Source of the DNA: Sandaracinaceae bacterium | GTDB lineage: Bacteria > Myxococcota_A > Polyangia > Polyangiales > Houyiibacteriaceae | Direction: 5' to 3' | Assembly: GCA_012514415.1 (NCBI GenBank) | Contig: JAAZAH010000123.1 | Span: 1-19,202, forward strand | Length of the DNA stretch: 19,202 bases | Part shown: piece after piece, positions 6,724 to 13,929 of the stretch | Layout of the letters: every line of letters starts with the position of its first letter | Numbering within the stretch: position 1 is the first letter of the stretch | Program-made: the position numbers and the translations under genes | The notes under the pieces: model-generated | Databases searched by the model: none | Told to the model about the DNA's origin: nothing | What the model saw: only the letters and a program-made list of their open reading frames with translations

Positions 6724-8507
6724 GTTCGCGCGCCACACTCTCACTCGCCGTCGTCACGGCATTGCTAGCCGCGTTCATCTATTTTTACGAGCGCGAGACA
6801 GTGAGCACGTCGGATCGAGAGGCGCGTCGTGGGCGTGTGATCGAGAGCTTTGCCCGCGATCGCGTTCATCGGATCGAGCTCGAGCGCGGCGAAGAGCGCC
6901 TAGTTTTTGAGAGAGAGCGTGACGAGGAAGGAGCCTGGCGGTACTTCCAGCTGCTTGAACCGATCCGCGCCGCTGCAGACGACGACGCCGTTGAATCGCT
7001 CCTCGCTGCGCTCGATTGGGCGATGCCCGTGAGCGTGATCGAGGAGGTTGAAGAGTCCGAGCTTGCGCAATTTGGGCTCGATCAACCGAGGCTCAGCGTG
7101 CGCGTCTTCACCGGATCGCGCAGTGCGGAGCTCTCCGTTGGAAACGCGACCCCTTCGGGGATTGAACGCTATGCGCTCGGTGAGCGCCGCGATCAGATCC
7201 TCATCATTCCTGAAGATCTCGTCGAAAACCTTTCGCACGATCTCTTTCACTTCCGCTCGAAGGCGCTCATTCCGGAGGGGCTCGCTGGACTCCGCCGCAT
7301 CGAGAGGTTGTCGAATGGCGAAAGGATTGTCATGGAGCGCGATCTCCGCTCCATCCGTATCGTCGAGCCCGTCCAGATGCTGGCGAACTCGTCGCGCGCC
7401 GAGCGACTCCTTCGCTCACTTGAGACCCTTTCGGCGAAGACGATCCTCTCGGAGACGCGCAGTCCCGAGTACGATGCAGCCCTCAAACATCCCGAACTCC
7501 GCTTCGACCTCACGATGGTCGAGGAGCGCATGACGCTCCTGATCGGCGGCGAGTGTGAAGGCCGAGAGAGCGAGCGCATCGCCGTCCGTGGACAGGGGCC
7601 GGTCGTCTGTGTGGCTGAGGCCGATCTTGACGGTTTGGATCTTGCTCCCGAGCGACTTGAAGAGAGGCGGCTCGCCTCGGCGCGCGATTACGATGTGGAG
7701 CGCTTTTCGCTCCGGCTTGGGGAGCGCCGGCTGGAGGTGACCCTCACCGATGAGACAAGCTACCGGCTCTTCGAGGGCGAAAGAGAGATCGAGCGCGGTG
7801 AGGTCGATGAGTCTTCGTTCACCGAATGGCTTCGACTGCTTCGTCTTGCCGAAGCGACCGAACGCCGCATCGTGAGCCGCTCCGATCTCGGCCGATATGG
7901 ACTCGATAGCCCTCGCGGCGAGCTGCGGATTGTCGAGCGTGGTCCCCTCAAGCTCGAGCGAAAGCTTGAAATCGGTGCCGAAAAAACCGCCGCGCTCTAC
8001 GCCTCAGACGCCGAGGCAGCCGGTGAGACGCGTGTCGTCCTCGGATTCCCGCCCGATGTCGCCGAGCTTCTCACCCCAAGCGTATTTCGCCTTCGCTCAC
8101 GCGTCCTCCTCGATGCGGAGGCCTATCGCGTGCGCTCGATCTCGCTCCGGGAGGGCGACGCCGAGCGTGAGCTCGACCCTCGCGAATATCCGACGCTGAC
8201 CGCGCGGCTGGCCGAGCTCGAGGCCATCGAGTTCGTCGCCGATCGCGCTCGTCGTGAGTTTGGTCTCGAAGAGCCGGCGCTCACGCTCAGGTTCACGGTG
8301 GACGCGGGCCATTCACACGGAGGCGCGCATGAGGGTGACTCGGAGGCGGGAGAATATCTTCTTGAGATTGGCGCTCGAGTGCCGGCCGAGCGAGCCGAAG
8401 ACGGCGGCAAAAAGAAGGATGCGTACTACGCGCGTCTCAGTGGGAGCCCCCACGTTTTTACGGTCAGTGCGGTGCTCGTCGAGGCGGCGCGTAACGGCTC
8501 GCCCTGA
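6720..8507 (+). CDS. DUF4340 protein with four tandem repeat units
   Basis: 595 residues, starting in an ATGA overlap with the GldG-like gene. One N-terminal helix (about 7-23) anchors it; the rest is probably extracytoplasmic. DUF4340 is a poorly characterised domain that habitually follows GldG genes. Here I see the same pattern four times: a short 'R...I.L..GE..L...R' strand pair, a [FY]GL..P.L.L segment, a 'L.IG' segment and, in several units, an 'FR.R.L' end. Key positions: FGLDQP (118-123) with FRSKALI (178-184); LKHPELRFDL (255-264) with LLIGG; YGLDSP (393-398) with LEIGA and FRLRSRVLLD; FGLEEP (514-519) with LEIGA. A His-rich loop GHSHGGAH (531-538) sits in the last unit. Very rich in Glu and Arg. 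It ends 9 bases before the convergent gene. Confidence 0.88.
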   Translation: MSSRATLSLAVVTALLAAFIYFYERETVSTSDREARRGRVIESFARDRVHRIELERGEERLVFERERDEEGAWRYFQLLEPIRAAADDDAVESLLAALDWAMPVSVIEEVEESELAQFGLDQPRLSVRVFTGSRSAELSVGNATPSGIERYALGERRDQILIIPEDLVENLSHDLFHFRSKALIPEGLAGLRRIERLSNGERIVMERDLRSIRIVEPVQMLANSSRAERLLRSLETLSAKTILSETRSPEYDAALKHPELRFDLTMVEERMTLLIGGECEGRESERIAVRGQGPVVCVAEADLDGLDLAPERLEERRLASARDYDVERFSLRLGERRLEVTLTDETSYRLFEGEREIERGEVDESSFTEWLRLLRLAEATERRIVSRSDLGRYGLDSPRGELRIVERGPLKLERKLEIGAEKTAALYASDAEAAGETRVVLGFPPDVAELLTPSVFRLRSRVLLDAEAYRVRSISLREGDAERELDPREYPTLTARLAELEAIEFVADRARREFGLEEPALTLRFTVDAGHSHGGAHEGDSEAGEYLLEIGARVPAERAEDGGKKKDAYYARLSGSPHVFTVSAVLVEAARNGSP

Positions 8508-8516
8508 GCCGATATC

Positions 8517-9098
8517 TCAATGCGCTTTGAAGGGCGTGCGCATGAGCTCCGGCGGTAGGTGCATCTTTGCGGCCTTGGCCGTGAGCTGGTGGATTTCGGC
8601 GACGCGCTCCATTGCGTCGTCCTCGCCGCCATGGGCTGCGAGGAGCGCCTCCATCACATAATAGGCGGTCATCGGGGCGGCCTCGGGATCGGCCGCAGAA
8701 CGCGCCGCGGAAGATGCGGCGAGGAGCGTGAAGCGGTGGCGCGGATCCTCGAGCTCCTCGGCGCGCTTTTCGAGCGCGTCCGCTTTGGCGACGAGCTCCT
8801 CACCATTTCGACGGAGCGCCGCCCAGTCCTCGGCGGCTTCGATGAGCTCGATCGCCTCGCCGCCAACGCGATCCCGGTCGAGCGCGGATTCGGCGACGCG
8901 GGCCACGGCGGCTGCCGCGCGGACAAGCGCGCCGCGATCGTCGACCAGACGGCTCGCGAGCCCGAGCAACCAATCGCCTCGATCAAGATCGCGATAGGCT
9001 TGGATGAAATCGCTCCCGTACGGAGCGAAGAACTCGATGACATCCTGGTGCGCGCCGAGCCCTTCGAGCCAGCGCCGAAGCGGGCTGTCGAGACTCAC
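8517..9098 (-). CDS. Helical protein of unknown function, coupled to lipoprotein gene
   Basis: 193 residues, no signal peptide, no membrane helix, so presumably cytoplasmic. Almost entirely helix-forming, Ala/Glu/Arg-rich. The start RRWLEGLGAHQDVIEFFAPY and the RGDWLLGLASRLV segment (about 40-52) look like constrained, folded sequence; the pattern 'GDWLL.LA.R ... A..VAR.A ... A.E.W' loosely recalls helical proteins in myxobacteria annotated as hypothetical or Imm5-like, but I cannot assign a family. Its ATG overlaps the stop of the upstream lipoprotein gene (ATGA, 9098-9095), which argues this strand is the coding one; an antisense frame over the same bases is an artefact of GC-rich codon use. 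Confidence 0.7.
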   Translation of the reverse strand: MSLDSPLRRWLEGLGAHQDVIEFFAPYGSDFIQAYRDLDRGDWLLGLASRLVDDRGALVRAAAAVARVAESALDRDRVGGEAIELIEAAEDWAALRRNGEELVAKADALEKRAEELEDPRHRFTLLAASSAARSAADPEAAPMTAYYVMEALLAAHGGEDDAMERVAEIHQLTAKAAKMHLPPELMRTPFKAH

Positions 9099-9727
9099 TG
9101 CGCGCGCTCGAGGGTGACGTGATCGGTATACTCGATGAGGCCGTTGCTCGAGCTGAAGCCCGAGCTGCTCTGAAGGTTGAGCTCGCCCTTCAGGCGGATG
9201 AGGTTGCCGGGGCGAAAATCGCGCGGGACCGGCACCATGCCTTGCGCTCGAACCCGCTCGGCGCCGCGGGCGCCTTGGCGAATCGCGTCGTCGATCTCGG
9301 CTTGATTAGCCGCGTAACCGACCACCATCATCAGATCCCGCTCCTCGGCGTCGAGTTTATCGCCGATGAAGAGATGAGGTGCGAGCGGCCGAGGGCAGGT
9401 CTCCCCGCGCTCGCAGCTCGGCGGATGATAGATCCGTACAATGCGTGCCGTGACCTCGATCTCCTCGCCATTCGCCTCTCGCGCGCGCTGCCTTGCGCCG
9501 TAGACGCTATACGTTCCGTCCTCGTAGACCGCCGGGAATTCGGGCGGCGGGATCTTCGGCACCGCGGGGAGGTTCGGTTCGATGTCGGGGAGCCTCTCGA
9601 CGAGCACCGAAGCGCCGCCGAGGCCATCGCATCCGCTGCTCGCGCCGAAGAAGAGACCGGCGATGAGCAGAAGGCCGAGACGTGGGGCGAGGGAATGGGC
9701 GAGAGGTAAGGTGGTGAACTTGGTCAT
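9095..9727 (-). CDS. Lipoprotein with OB-fold-like domain
   Basis: 210 residues. Signal sequence with hydrophobic LGLLLIAGLFFGASSG and lipobox Cys33; position -3 is Ser rather than Leu, so the lipobox is slightly atypical. Residues 45-65 are Pro-rich. The core from about 88 reads EVTARIVRIYHPP.C....CPRP.APHLFI.D, a pattern I recognise from secreted OB-fold-like lipoproteins of Myxococcota and relatives; the two Cys (about 105 and 110) could form a disulfide. It ends with a G.L.RLKGELN...GFSSSNGLIEY segment, the final strands of the same domain. Function unknown; OB-like folds in such proteins may bind oligosaccharide or protein. First gene of a two-gene unit. On this strand TTGTTT and TTAGGGT lie about 60 and 40 bases upstream, a weak promoter candidate. 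Confidence 0.78.
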   Translation of the reverse strand: MTKFTTLPLAHSLAPRLGLLLIAGLFFGASSGCDGLGGASVLVERLPDIEPNLPAVPKIPPPEFPAVYEDGTYSVYGARQRAREANGEEIEVTARIVRIYHPPSCERGETCPRPLAPHLFIGDKLDAEERDLMMVVGYAANQAEIDDAIRQGARGAERVRAQGMVPVPRDFRPGNLIRLKGELNLQSSSGFSSSNGLIEYTDHVTLERAQ

Positions 9728-9936
9728 AGCGACTGCGCGTCCTTCGCGCCTATCGGAGCGACCCTAACACGGGAAATTCATCGGAAACAATATGCGAATC
9801 GCTGGCGCATCTCGAAACGCGCCCCGGCCTCAAAGAATGGAGGAGGAGCGGAACGTGTGGCGTTCTTTGCTCTGCGCGTTATCGAAGGCCGATCCCTTCC
9901 GAGGGCTCTTTAAGTGGAGGGATGACCGGGCTCTTC
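9728..9936. other. Intergenic region between two minus-strand genes
   Basis: 209 bases between the HEAT gene stop and the lipoprotein start. It contains an inverted repeat ATCCCT (9892-9897) / AGGGAT (9918-9923) just after the HEAT gene, without a T-run, and the weak lipoprotein promoter candidate near 9755-9790. I see no supportable gene here. Confidence 0.4.
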
Positions 9937-11934
9937 TTATTGGGCGCAGCGGATGGGCACATCCGTACTTGCGAGCCTCGCCCCGCGCCGCTCGAGCTCC
10001 TTCAGCCATGCATCGCGCTCCTTTCCCTCAAATGCGAGGAGATACGAGAGGGCGGTCTTGCCAGCGCGGGCTCCTTCATCATCGCGCGTATCGGTCGTGA
10101 CGACGACGCGCTCAGCAAGCTCGGCAAATCGCGCATCACAGCGCCGAATTGCACCCTCGAGGAACGAGCCGAGGACCGATGGCCGAGCTTCGCGGTCAAG
10201 GGCGCGCCGCAGATCTCGCTCGCCTCCGGGATCAGCCGCCAGTCGCTCATAGACGGCGAGGCGCACGCTACCGGCTTCATCGCGCGTCGACCCGAGCGCT
10301 TCACCGAGAGGGAACGCTGCGCGGATCGCGCTCTCACGGACGATGGGGAAAGGATCGCTCGAGGCTGTCCGCAGTCGCGCGAGCGCATCGGCGCGCATCC
10401 CTTCGCCGAGTTCGCTCGTCGCCGAAGCGCTCGCGATAAGCTCCCCGACGACAGATGCAGCGAGCTCTCGCACGCGCGGGTAACCATCATCAAAGGCGCG
10501 AAAGAGAATGGGGAGAAGATCTTCGGCAAGCGAAGGCGAACTTCGTCCATGCGAGGAAAGTGCCTCGTATGCGAGCGCGCGGATCATCCACTCCTCGGCT
10601 TCGGTGGCCTCGCGCACAAGCGTGAGGAGTTCCGGGCGGACGGGGCGGCCCAGACGAGCGAGGCTTTCGAGGGCCCGGTAGCGGATCTCGAAAAGCGCCG
10701 ATTCATCAGCGGGCTCATGAAGTGAGGAAGCGAGATGGCTCTGCTCTCCATTTGGCGTCTGAGCGCGGCTTCCTTCAATGAGCGCGTGAATCTCTTCTTC
10801 GACAAGCTCGCTTAGACCGCGAATCGGGGCGAGCGCTGGAAGGATCCGCGCGCGGGCGACGAGGCTTTGCTCATGGAGCGCATCTCGAAGGAGGGGAGCG
10901 GCCCGATCGCCGAGTGCCCGTGCCGCCCGGGAGATCGCCGAGCGAAGATCGCGGATCTCTTGTGCCCTCGCCATCGGTCGGGCGGCGTCGGCCTCATGGA
11001 GGGGAGAGCCGGCCTCTGAGCGCCCATCGCTTCCTGCTTCTCCGTCGTCCTTGACGTTTGGAGCGGCATCGCCCATCCGCTCAAGTAAGGGGATGAGTGC
11101 GCTCTCCGGAGCGAGGCGAGCGGCGAGATGGCGCGCGGGTCGAGCGCCACGCCGGATCGCCTCTCCTAAGAGTGAGGGCGGCAGCGCTTCGGCCGCAAGC
11201 CGGGCCATCTCTCCATCGTTGCTTGTGCTGAGGACAAGGAGTCGATCCGCGGCGCGCCGGTCGCGATGAAGCCTTCCGTACACCCCGATAAGATCGCGCT
11301 GAGCTCGCGCGCTCAGAAGAGGAAAGCGGGCCTCCATCAAAGGAAGGGCGGAGCTTCCAAGGAGCGGGAGGAGTTCTCGCGCACGAAGCCGTCCACTCCC
11401 ACCGGCTTCGATGGCGTCGATGAGTGCCTCGGCGCTCGCGCTCGTCACCATCCGGATCTCAATCGCCTCGCCCGGCGCAGCGTCGAATCCGAGCGTGAGC
11501 GCATCGGCATCGAGCGGCGGATCGAAGCGGAGGGTGGCCTCGCGTTCGCGTCGGCCAATCTCAAAGGTCTGGGCCTCGCCTCCACTTGGGCTCAGCTGAA
11601 CACGGCGCGGAAGGGCCTTCGATTCGGAGCGCAGCTCGAGGGCGGCGATGGCGAAGGGATGGGCCGGGTTGGCGAGCCGGATGGAGGTCTTTGGAGGCTC
11701 GAGCGTGGCGCGCCCTTCGACGCTCGGCATCGCTTCATGGCGAGCGACGGAAGAGATCGCAGCCGGGCCGTCGTCCCGAGTTGAAGAGGCCAAGGGCTCT
11801 ATGCTGGTTTTGGCGGAGCGCGCTCTGGCGGGTGCAGCCCCGTCCGCATCGGCGCGGACGGTGGCGGAGGCAACCTCGGAGGAGAGAAAAAGCAGGAGGC
11901 TCGAAACGGCGATCGACGAAAAGCGCGTGCACAT
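9937..11934 (-). CDS. Secreted HEAT-repeat protein
   Basis: 665 residues. Signal peptide 1-24 (FSSIAVSSLLLFLSSEVASA; likely cleavage after ASA). Residues 25-90 are low-complexity. About 90-165 looks like a beta-rich domain (FDPPLDADALTLGFD). From about 175 to 620 helix pairs of HEAT/PBS-lyase type recur: ALPLMEARFPLL, MARLAAEALPP, APLLRDALHEQ, FEIRYRALESLARLG, WMIRALAYEALSSHG, YPRVRELAASVVGELI, FPIVRESAIRAAFPLG, with the D/E..VR..A..AL pattern of such repeats. No catalytic motif is visible, so a scaffold or binding role in the periplasm is likely. Start at 11934 has only a weak Shine-Dalgarno site. A long plus-strand frame over its 3' half (9922-10725) has no domain and is rejected. Monocistronic as far as can be seen. 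Confidence 0.82.
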   Translation of the reverse strand: MCTRFSSIAVSSLLLFLSSEVASATVRADADGAAPARARSAKTSIEPLASSTRDDGPAAISSVARHEAMPSVEGRATLEPPKTSIRLANPAHPFAIAALELRSESKALPRRVQLSPSGGEAQTFEIGRREREATLRFDPPLDADALTLGFDAAPGEAIEIRMVTSASAEALIDAIEAGGSGRLRARELLPLLGSSALPLMEARFPLLSARAQRDLIGVYGRLHRDRRAADRLLVLSTSNDGEMARLAAEALPPSLLGEAIRRGARPARHLAARLAPESALIPLLERMGDAAPNVKDDGEAGSDGRSEAGSPLHEADAARPMARAQEIRDLRSAISRAARALGDRAAPLLRDALHEQSLVARARILPALAPIRGLSELVEEEIHALIEGSRAQTPNGEQSHLASSLHEPADESALFEIRYRALESLARLGRPVRPELLTLVREATEAEEWMIRALAYEALSSHGRSSPSLAEDLLPILFRAFDDGYPRVRELAASVVGELIASASATSELGEGMRADALARLRTASSDPFPIVRESAIRAAFPLGEALGSTRDEAGSVRLAVYERLAADPGGERDLRRALDREARPSVLGSFLEGAIRRCDARFAELAERVVVTTDTRDDEGARAGKTALSYLLAFEGKERDAWLKELERRGARLASTDVPIRCAQ

Positions 11935-11993
11935 GCCCGAAGAATGCCATAAGCTAAAATGAAAGACGCGGAGAACGACACCGAAGACGACAG

Positions 11994-12086
11994 GTGGCTA
12001 TCGCAGTAGCCACTTGTTCTCGAAACCGGCAACTTCAGTTGCCACTCGAAGCCTCGGTGCATTTCAGATCTGAACTGCGCAGTTCA
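11994..12086. repeat. Three tandem inverted repeats (hairpins)
   Basis: Hairpin 1: GTGGCTA (11994-12000) / TAGCCAC (12007-12013), 6-base loop. Hairpin 2: GGCAACT (12028-12034) / AGTTGCC (12037-12043), 2-base gap. Hairpin 3: perfect palindrome TGAACTGCGCAGTTCA (12071-12086) followed by five T. Right arms align as CAGTAGCCACT, CAGTTGCCACT and CAGTTCATTTT, so the units look like diverged copies; between units 1 and 2 the left arm changes with the right arm (GGCTA/TAGCC to GGCAA/TTGCC). Confidence 0.6.
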
Positions 12087-12091
12087 TTTTT
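12087..12091 (+). terminator. Possible weak intrinsic terminator tail
   Basis: The 16-base palindrome at 12071-12086 is followed directly by TTTTT, the layout of a short intrinsic terminator for plus-strand transcription. The stem is only six pairs if the central GCGC forms the loop, so strength is doubtful. No known gene ends here, so it would terminate either a small RNA or early transcription towards the sigma gene. Confidence 0.3.
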
Positions 12092-12420
12092 GCGCGAACA
12101 GTGGACATCTCCAGGAGCAGCCCTACATTCGTCGGCGAGGCTCGGAGGCACGAGTTCTTTCCGTAAAATCAAGCGCAATCCGACAAAAAAGCTTCGATCT
12201 TTCGACTTCCGCCGCGCTCGTCGATGGCGAGCTGGTCCCCACGCTCCCCGCCCTAAAGACCCCGTTCACTTCTTGGGCACATAAAGTGCACAGCGTGATG
12301 GGGCATGGCAGGGCGGCCCCACCGCTCGCCACGTGGAATGCAGCGCGGAGGAGTCTCTTGAGGCTACTTCGGAGCTCGGATGCGCGCGTTACCCTAGATT
12401 CAGAGAGGTCCCCCCCCAAG

Positions 12421-13803
12421 ATGGCTAAACAAGCTCCGCTTCGTAAAAATCAGAAGGTCGCAAAGTCGAAGCTCGACGAGGTGAACGTCGAGCTCGAGGT
12501 CGAGGAGGAGGAGAAAGTGTCCGAGAGACTCTCCGCTCCCGAGCCGTCGAAGGAGCAACTCGAACGCGCCCGCACCGAAGCCGAAAAGGCGCTCAAGGAG
12601 CTTGAGCGTCAGGGAGCCGGGGACTCGACCCTCTCTCGCTATTTCCGCGAGATGGCGAACCACCGCGTGCTCTCGCCCCAGGAGGAGATCGAGGCGGCCA
12701 AGGAGGTCGAGGCCCTTGAGATCGATTATTGGGTCACCCTCTTTAGCTATGTCCCCGCCTTCGAGACGGTGGCGCAAGCTGTCGAAGTTCACCTCATCCA
12801 TATCGACCAGAACCCCGAGGAGTTCGTCGCGCTCCGCAAGATGGCGAAGGCCGCCATGTCGAAGCGCTCGGTCCGGCTCGGAAAGCGTCAGCAAGAGAAG
12901 TGGGATGAGCTCTCACTTGCCCTGGCGACCAAGCTTCGCGAGCTCGACTCGGACCGCATCTTTGTCCAGGACTGCGATAAGGCCGTTCACCGCATCATCG
13001 GCGAGCACGCCGAAGAGCTCGATATGATCGGCGGCGAGGTCCGCGTGAACCAAGCGTTCAAGGATTACCTCGCGCGCGTCGCGGCGGCTCGCAAGGCGCA
13101 GCAGGATTCGAAGAATCGCTTCGTCGCTGCCAACCTCCGCCTCGTCGTCTCGATCGCTCGTCGGTACAACCGCGGCCGACTTCCCCTCATCGATCTTATC
13201 CAAGAGGGCAACATCGGTCTCATGAAGGCGGTCGAGCGTTTTGACCACAATCGCGGCTACCGCTTCTCGACCTATGCGTCGTGGTGGATCCGGCATGCGA
13301 TCAGCCGTGCGCTCGCCGATAAGGGCCGCGCCGTTCGCATCCCGGTCCATATGCTCGATACCTACAACCGCGTCGCCCGCGCCACGCAGGCCATCGCCAC
13401 GCGAACCGGTAAAGAGCCTACGCCCGAAGAGCTCGAGAAGGAGACGGGCATCGCGGCCGATAAGCTCGAAAAGATCAAGGGGTATTGGGCGGAGACTCCC
13501 TTCAGTCTCGACCGCCCCGTCAACGATGAGGACGGCCGGAAGTTCATCGACTTCCTCGAGGAAGAGAACGTCCCGACCCCCTTTGAGCAGCTCGTTAGCC
13601 AGAAGTGGGCTGAAGAGGTGCGCCGCCTTCTCGATGGTCTCACGCCGATGGAAGCCCGCATCCTCCGCTGGCGCTTCGGCCTCGACGATGAGGACGAGCT
13701 CACGCTGAAGGAGATCGGCGATAAGTACAACCTTAGCCGCGAACGGATTCGTCAGCTTCAAGAGCAGGCGCTTGGTAAGATCCGACGCCAGATCAAGGAA
13801 TGA
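12421..13803 (+). CDS. RpoD/SigA-family RNA polymerase sigma factor
   Basis: 460 residues. An acidic, Lys/Glu-rich N-terminus of about 65 residues precedes region 1.2 (SRYFREMANHRVLSPQEEIE, 72-91). A non-conserved segment (about 104-225) separates it from region 2: NRFVAANLRLVVSIARRYN (232-250), LPLIDLIQEGNIGLMKAVERF (254-274) and the -10-binding/melting segment FSTYASWWIRHAI (282-294). Region 3 follows (about 312-390) and region 4 (397-460) ends in a helix-turn-helix with SRERIRQLQEQALGKIRR that reads the -35 element. No typical region 1.1 is apparent, and the length is well below usual proteobacterial RpoD, so this may be a group 2 (stress or stationary-phase) rather than the primary sigma. 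ATG at 12421 is chosen as the first residue of sigma-like sequence; its Shine-Dalgarno AGAGG is 13 bases away, across a run of eight C. Confidence 0.93.
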   Translation: MAKQAPLRKNQKVAKSKLDEVNVELEVEEEEKVSERLSAPEPSKEQLERARTEAEKALKELERQGAGDSTLSRYFREMANHRVLSPQEEIEAAKEVEALEIDYWVTLFSYVPAFETVAQAVEVHLIHIDQNPEEFVALRKMAKAAMSKRSVRLGKRQQEKWDELSLALATKLRELDSDRIFVQDCDKAVHRIIGEHAEELDMIGGEVRVNQAFKDYLARVAAARKAQQDSKNRFVAANLRLVVSIARRYNRGRLPLIDLIQEGNIGLMKAVERFDHNRGYRFSTYASWWIRHAISRALADKGRAVRIPVHMLDTYNRVARATQAIATRTGKEPTPEELEKETGIAADKLEKIKGYWAETPFSLDRPVNDEDGRKFIDFLEEENVPTPFEQLVSQKWAEEVRRLLDGLTPMEARILRWRFGLDDEDELTLKEIGDKYNLSRERIRQLQEQALGKIRRQIKE

Positions 13804-13835
13804 TCCCGAGCGAGGCGTTCACTTCCCCCTAAAAG

Positions 13836-13871
13836 CGAAAAAGCCCGCCTGGTTGAAAGCGGGCTTTTTCG
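13836..13871. terminator. Strong bidirectional intrinsic terminator
   Basis: CGAAAAAGCCCGC (13836-13848) pairs perfectly with GCGGGCTTTTTCG (13859-13871): a 13-pair stem with a 10-base loop. Because the stem has A5 on one side and T5 on the other, it gives a T-run in both directions. It lies 32 bases after the sigma-factor stop (plus) and 58 bases after the dacB stop (minus), so it should end both convergent transcripts. Confidence 0.92.
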
Positions 13872-13929
13872 TTTGAACGTCGCTTGGGCGGGTGATCGAA
13901 GATGGAACGCCGCCTCGAGCGATGCCCGA

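Larger units (their letters stand above)
11935..12420. other. 486-base intergenic region with tandem hairpins
   Basis: Between the divergent HEAT gene and sigma-factor gene. From left: a -10-like TAAAAT (11955-11960, plus strand); three tandem hairpins (11994-12086), listed separately; a second TAAAAT (12164-12169); an inverted repeat GCAC/GTGC (12277-12280 / 12286-12289); a stem TGGGGC/GCCCCA (12299-12304 / 12316-12321); the palindrome CCACGTGG (12329-12336); and AGAGG (12403-12407) then eight C (12410-12417) before the sigma start. No clear -35 accompanies either -10-like site. A frame upstream of 12421 is open from a GTG at 12286 and would add 45 residues to the sigma factor, but these are not sigma-like. 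GATC, common in nearby coding DNA, occurs only twice here, consistent with non-coding DNA. Confidence 0.6.

Noticed and set aside
8559..9709. Two plus-strand frames (8559-9122 and 9119-9709) opposite the lipoprotein pair
   Set aside because: The minus strand carries the signal peptide, lipobox Cys and conserved OB-like core; the plus frames have no features.
12286..12420. 45-residue N-terminal extension of the sigma factor from a GTG
   Set aside because: Residues are unlike any sigma region, the GTG has no Shine-Dalgarno, and the stretch contains hairpins and a C8 tract typical of a leader.
12913..13761. 282-residue minus-strand open frame over the sigma-factor gene
   Set aside because: Antisense to conserved sigma regions 2-4; no domain or start context of its own.
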